Source: Centroberyx gerrardi
Lineage: Eukaryota; Chordata; Actinopteri; Beryciformes; Berycidae
DNA length: 64,000 nucleotides
Assembly: GCF_048128805.1 (NCBI RefSeq)
Contig: NC_136003.1
Coordinates: 21,281,340 to 21,345,339, forward strand
Direction of reading: 5' to 3'
The notes under the pieces were generated by a model, which made no database searches, was not told the DNA's origin, and saw only the letters and a list, made by a program, of their open reading frames with translations. A program made the translations under genes and the position numbers. Positions 51,230 through 64,000 of the stretch are shown one piece after another. How positions within the stretch are numbered: the first letter of the stretch is position 1; each line of letters starts with the position of its first letter.

Positions 51230-51855
51230 AATGAGTTTAATATATGCAGCCATGGGCCTAGGTTTTGGAGAAGCTCCCAAATGTCACTGGTGTATAGTTG
51301 CAGGACATTCACACATATCAGATTTCTGCAGTCCAATGAAACTGAGGGTCAAAGCCATTCCATTCAATGTGACTGTTAAAAAAAGAATTTGTTTAATTAG
51401 ATTCTTAACACCTACAGAACATAATACTCAGTGGAATGTATTTTATTGGATTGTATATTATATTTAACTTATTATTATTATTAAACCTTTATTTAGACAG
51501 GTAATCTCATTGAGACACAGGGTCTCATTCTCAAGAGAGACCTGGTCGGGCAACTTAACACAATACATTTGCATGTTAGGGTAATATTGAGCATAGGTTT
51601 TTAGGATTACTACACCAGATAATAGATGCTTTAAATGCACAGACTGATGTACCAACTGTTTGTTGTTGTTGTTTTAAGAATGTAATATAGTAAATGATCT
51701 ACAGTGTAGTTATATTAATCTTTTTCCAGAGTAGGACATGGCAGTCATGGAGTGTGGTCTTGGAGAAGCACCTAAATGTCACTGGTATACAGTTGCAGGA
51801 CAACCACACATCTCAGATTTCTGAAATAAAATTGAGGCTGAGCGCCGTTCCATAA
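51230..51855. repeat. Degenerate direct repeat of about 120 bases upstream of myosin gene 1
   Basis: Two copies, about 51230-51365 and 51735-51855, share AAATGTCACTGGT, AGTTGCAGGACA and CAGATTTCTG in the same order and orientation. Roughly 370 bases lie between them, including an unrelated interspersed repeat. Confidence 0.65.
51475..51600. mobile_element. Interspersed repeat fragment
   Basis: An ATT-rich start, then AACCTTTATTTAGACAGGTA, a palindromic TCTCATTGAGACACAGG section and AGAGAGACCTGG. This combination recurs through many teleost genomes. The class is uncertain and the right border is approximate. Confidence 0.5.
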
Positions 51856-53676
51856 AAGCTGATGAGGGATTACATATCGCCTTGGAATGGACGGATGAAC
51901 AGTTGCCATCTCGGCTGGGATAAGACCCAAAATAAGTCCTGCACCGATAAACAAGATGTTAAAGATACCAGTACTGTAATGGAATCATGAATGAAAAATG
52001 TATCCAGATTTAGTGAGGTAAGTTGAAATGTTGAAATTTAAATGTATGGTGAATGAGGGAAGGCACATTTTGAGTACTTTTTAAGTCTTTCCTAATGGCT
52101 TGGTTGTTTTGTGATTTAGACTGTTGAGTGAAATTGCATTGTTGTTGCCTTTTGCATTCATCTAACAGGATTTTCAACTGCAAAAGTAGATGACCTTCAG
52201 GAAGTTTCTCCATGGATAGGTAGGCTATAGATCATAACTATTACCTAGATGTGAACTGACTTTGCTTAGACCTATGGAATTATCACTCTCTTTTGAGAGC
52301 CATGTGTATATAAATAATATGGCAAGGAGAGGGCGCATGAGTGACTCATGGATAGGATCCTAAATATAACAGTGTATTGTGTCTTGAGAGTTAGTTTAGT
52401 TCCGCTGTAAATGTTTGCAATTTTGGATATTATATATTATTTTAAAAAAATAAAAATGAATCCAAAAGGGTACAATTTCTTTATTATCTTTTTTCATGTC
52501 AGGGCATCACAAAGAGATGGCCTAATCAAAAACACTTTCAGATTGTTCATCAGAATATTGAGGCCTCTTCAAAACACAATGACTGATAATTATGTGTGTG
52601 TGTCTCAAGAATGATGTGAGAGAGATTGAATACTATGTCTGTATGAAACAGTGAGTGGATTTTAATGTTCAAAGTTATGATTAGGTTCAGCATTACATTC
52701 TTCAGTAGTTACTCTTTGTGTCTCATACAAACGTTGTTGTGTGTTGTCAGGAAGAAGATGTCCCTCCATAACCTCTTAAAATAGAAAATGTTTTTAATAA
52801 GCAAGGATAATTAATGAAATGAGAGTGGAATTTAAACATTTCCACTATGGTTTGTTTACAAATTTGTACGTGAACTCAGAGAAGTAGCTTATTTTACAAT
52901 GGGTATGTAGTGCTGTGTCTTGATTGAAGAGCATGCAGTGCACATAGGGCCCTTGACTGGACTGTCTCAATCCTGGCAACACAGTGGGCCCCACCTGGCT
53001 CAAGTTGTACTATTGTACAATTGTTCAGTTTAAACAGTGATATCCAAAACCAGTTATAGCCTTGGAATTATCTAATACAAATTAGCTTTTAAATTGTCAA
53101 GTGCATGGAACAGAAAGGGTGATAATCATGAAATATTTAAACTGTAAGAAATTGAATAATATTGTTAAAAATGAAGACATTCATTATATACAATCTCAGT
53201 GGATAAGACATAGTGGTGTGATTGCCACCAATTTTGCTGAAAAAGTCCGACCTGCTTATAACGACAGTCATCATGGTGACACCTGACATTTTGCCTTAGG
53301 TTTATATTGAGCCACACAATGTTCCTGCTATACCTGCCGTTTCTATCACTGCGTATTTGTCCCAAGAGGATATTGATAGAAAGTAGAAATCAATCACTTA
53401 AATATAAGGCAACTGGAGATGGGGCTAAGCATTGGTCAGGAGGTGGAGAGAAGGCGGAGAGAGGTGGGGATGGCCCACCAGGGTACCAGCATTCAACGGA
53501 ACCCAAATAACCTTCACCTTTATATGTCCCTGTGTCAGTAGGTGCTTATGGATGAGTCCCTGGACTGAGCCTGAACTGAAATAAGACATGCCAAACATAC
53601 CTGCACAGGAGCAGCTTGAAAAGGTTCAAAAGACTGTTGGCCTCTTCCTTGTAAGGGTGACAATACTGAGAGAAGC

Positions 53677-54300
53677 ACCAGTGGTGGGAGTTCAGTTCTA
53701 TTTAGTTTGTTGCTTTATTGAGAATAAAAGACTCACAGGCTGACCAGTGTCTCTAGTGTTCTTCCTTTCAAAGACTGTTGAGTTTACTCACATTACTGTA
53801 ATTTGAGCAGCTTTTTTGTGTAGGCTACTTGTACCTTTTTGAGTATTTTTACTTAAGTATGTTTTTACTGAAGTATTGTACTTGGCTACATAGGCTAATA
53901 AATCACATCTTTGTGGCTCTCCATAGGCATCAGAAACTGAACCATAGTAAATTGACCAATTCAGAGCCATTCACAATGAACGTTGAGTCAGCAAAGAAGA
54001 ACTTTGTTTGTGCACTTTATTTTATAATTTCCAATTTTTTCTAATTAAAAGAATCTAGTATGAACTCTGTCCTCTCGTCCTTTTAAAATTACATGGGAAA
54101 GATCACATCTAACAATGTTCTCTTTTCTAAAAAAGTACCTCAGTAACTTTTACTCTGTATACATTTTAAATGAGCTACTTTTTATGTTTACTTAAGTAGA
54201 TTTTTACACCAGTACTTTTACTTCTACTTAAGTAAAATATTAGCAAAGTAACAGTACTTCTACTTGAGTAGGACATTCGAGTACTCTTTCCACCACTGGT
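53677..54300. mobile_element. MITE with CCAGTGGTGG ends
   Basis: ACCAGTGGTGGGAG at the left is matched by the inverted CTTTCCACCACTGGT at the right (54287-54300). Subterminal parts are rich in short ACTT/AAGT-type repeats (for example near 54180-54260), a pattern common in hAT-like fish miniature elements. No transposase frame was seen. The superfamily is inferred. Confidence 0.7.
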
Positions 54301-55477
54301 TATCAGGGTGTATTTGTTAGCCTAACTTGGAAGTGAGTCAGTCTTGGAAATAATTTGTGAAGAGACAAGGAGGAGAAAGAAAGTTGAGCAGAGGTGAGCC
54401 TAACTGACAAGGCTTATGTGCTTCAGCAATGGATGCAACATGACCCAATGCCAATTTACATGCTGTAATCTAAGCTAATTTTATCTCATGTGAATTCAAA
54501 TAATTAAATCTTGATTGTTGTGTTTTGATTTATCATGTGGAATACTCTTGTCACCTGTAAACAATAATGTTTGCTTCCTACATAGTACAAACATGTGTAT
54601 TCTTCATCAGAAGCAGCTGTGGCATAAACAGCCTCTCACAAAATCACAAAACCTCTCAGAATCCTACACTATTAGGCAAAATTTTACACTGCACTTATTT
54701 TGTTTTTAGTTTTAACATACCATGATGATATTATGCTCATTTCATCATTCTTTCTTCTATGAAAGGAAGAGGGTTGTGGTGGAAAAGAGTCATGATTTTA
54801 ATGGGTCATATGCTGCTGTCCTTGTTCTAAAGAGCATCCCTCCAAGGGCAAGAGGCTCATCTGTGGCTACTATCAATTTATCCCTGCTGGTAGTAACAAC
54901 ATCTCTAGACATATCTATCTGATGTGTTCATGCTCTTGTCCTTCAAATTGTGATTGATATCCTGCGGCAATTAGAAGCTACACTAGCTGAGACAAAAGAA
55001 ACAAGCAAACAATTACAGGCCAAGCTGCACTAGATAAAGAAGGAATGGAAGTAGCCAACAAGACACAACTTGCTGATATGAAACTCAAATACATAATTAA
55101 AGCAATGATGTGTTTGGTAAAGCTTCACTTGTTCACAACCTGTAGTCTAGTAGTCAGTTTAGCAAAAACAGACGCAGCAAATAGGCCTGCTACACCTAGG
55201 TTTCAAGTGATTGCACTGTAAATGAAACCTACTTGTTTTCTGTCAGAATAAATAATAATCTTATATAAAAAGACCGCTTCCACGACCTTTTCATTTTTCA
55301 CAGGAATCTTTTTTCTTACTCTATGAGCCCCTGGAGGAGCAGTTATTCCAGTAAAACTGTGCTGCCTTGCTTGTTGCTTCATATAAAATGTGTATGACTT
55401 TGGAGGGAAATCAATGTACTGGCTAAGCTACAGAAAAAAAACATGAAAGGACACAGTGTAGTAGGCTAAAGATTATC

Positions 55478-55483
55478 TTTATT
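55478..55483 (-). promoter_or_regulatory. Polyadenylation signal of myosin gene 2
   Basis: AATAAA on the minus strand lies about 75 bases past the stop codon, the same spacing as in myosin gene 1. Confidence 0.75.
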
Positions 55484-55557
55484 GAATTATTACAGAACAC
55501 AACAGGTGATTCATATTTTATGAACTCTGTTGAAAGGCCTCAAGTGGATGTTGTCTC

Positions 55558-64000
<8,443 letters not shown>

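Larger units (their letters stand above)
50631..55477. other. Intergenic region between the two myosin genes
   Basis: About 4.8 kb separates the promoter of myosin gene 1 from the 3' end of gene 2. It should hold the muscle control elements of gene 1. What can be seen is a short hairpin, a degenerate direct repeat, a fish-type interspersed repeat and a MITE (all listed separately). I see no further gene; the short open frames are not supported by splice signals or family resemblance. Confidence 0.6.

Overview
The window is nuclear DNA from a bony fish, most likely a spiny-rayed (acanthomorph) teleost. The evidence is long intron-rich vertebrate genes, a tandem pair of sarcomeric myosin heavy chain genes, many (CA)n, (GA)n and (ATT)n microsatellites, short inverted-repeat DNA transposons of fish type, L2-type LINE remnants, and repeated GCTAGC/GTTAGC-rich patches near promoters. 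There is no bacterial or viral gene content. The species cannot be named from the sequence alone.

Layout, left to right. 1-8.3 kb is non-coding or intronic, with a CpG-rich promoter near 8 kb and a few weak candidate first exons on the minus strand. 10.2-12.0 kb (+) is PET100, a small mitochondrial complex IV assembly factor, in four exons. 14.2-27.1 kb (+) is STXBP2 (Munc18-2), 19 coding exons and 592 aa, reconstructed with every exon phase in register. 28.9-35.5 kb (+) is a GoLoco-motif gene that I identify as a greatly enlarged PCP2 relative. 36.3-50.6 kb (-) is a complete fast-type skeletal myosin heavy chain gene, 39 coding exons and 1,938 aa, with two short non-coding 5' exons and a TATA box. 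55.5 kb to the right edge (-) is a second, very similar myosin heavy chain gene. Its rod exons are complete here and its motor domain lies beyond the window.

PET100, PCP2 and STXBP2 are also neighbours in mammals (human 19p13.2), so the left half is a conserved syntenic block. The most interesting locus is the PCP2-like gene. Mammalian PCP2 carries two GoLoco motifs. Here an A-B-C three-exon cassette is present four times in tandem, giving about 10 intact G-alpha-binding motifs plus degenerate ones in a protein of about 790 aa. The two inner cassettes also share intron sequence, and a broken exon start survives in one of them. The second notable signal is patchy near-identity of some introns, but not others, between the two myosin genes, which suggests gene conversion.

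The genes serve separate processes: respiratory-chain assembly, SNARE-mediated exocytosis, G-protein nucleotide-exchange control and muscle contraction. Apart from the myosin pair, and the synteny of the first three, I see no sign that they form one pathway.
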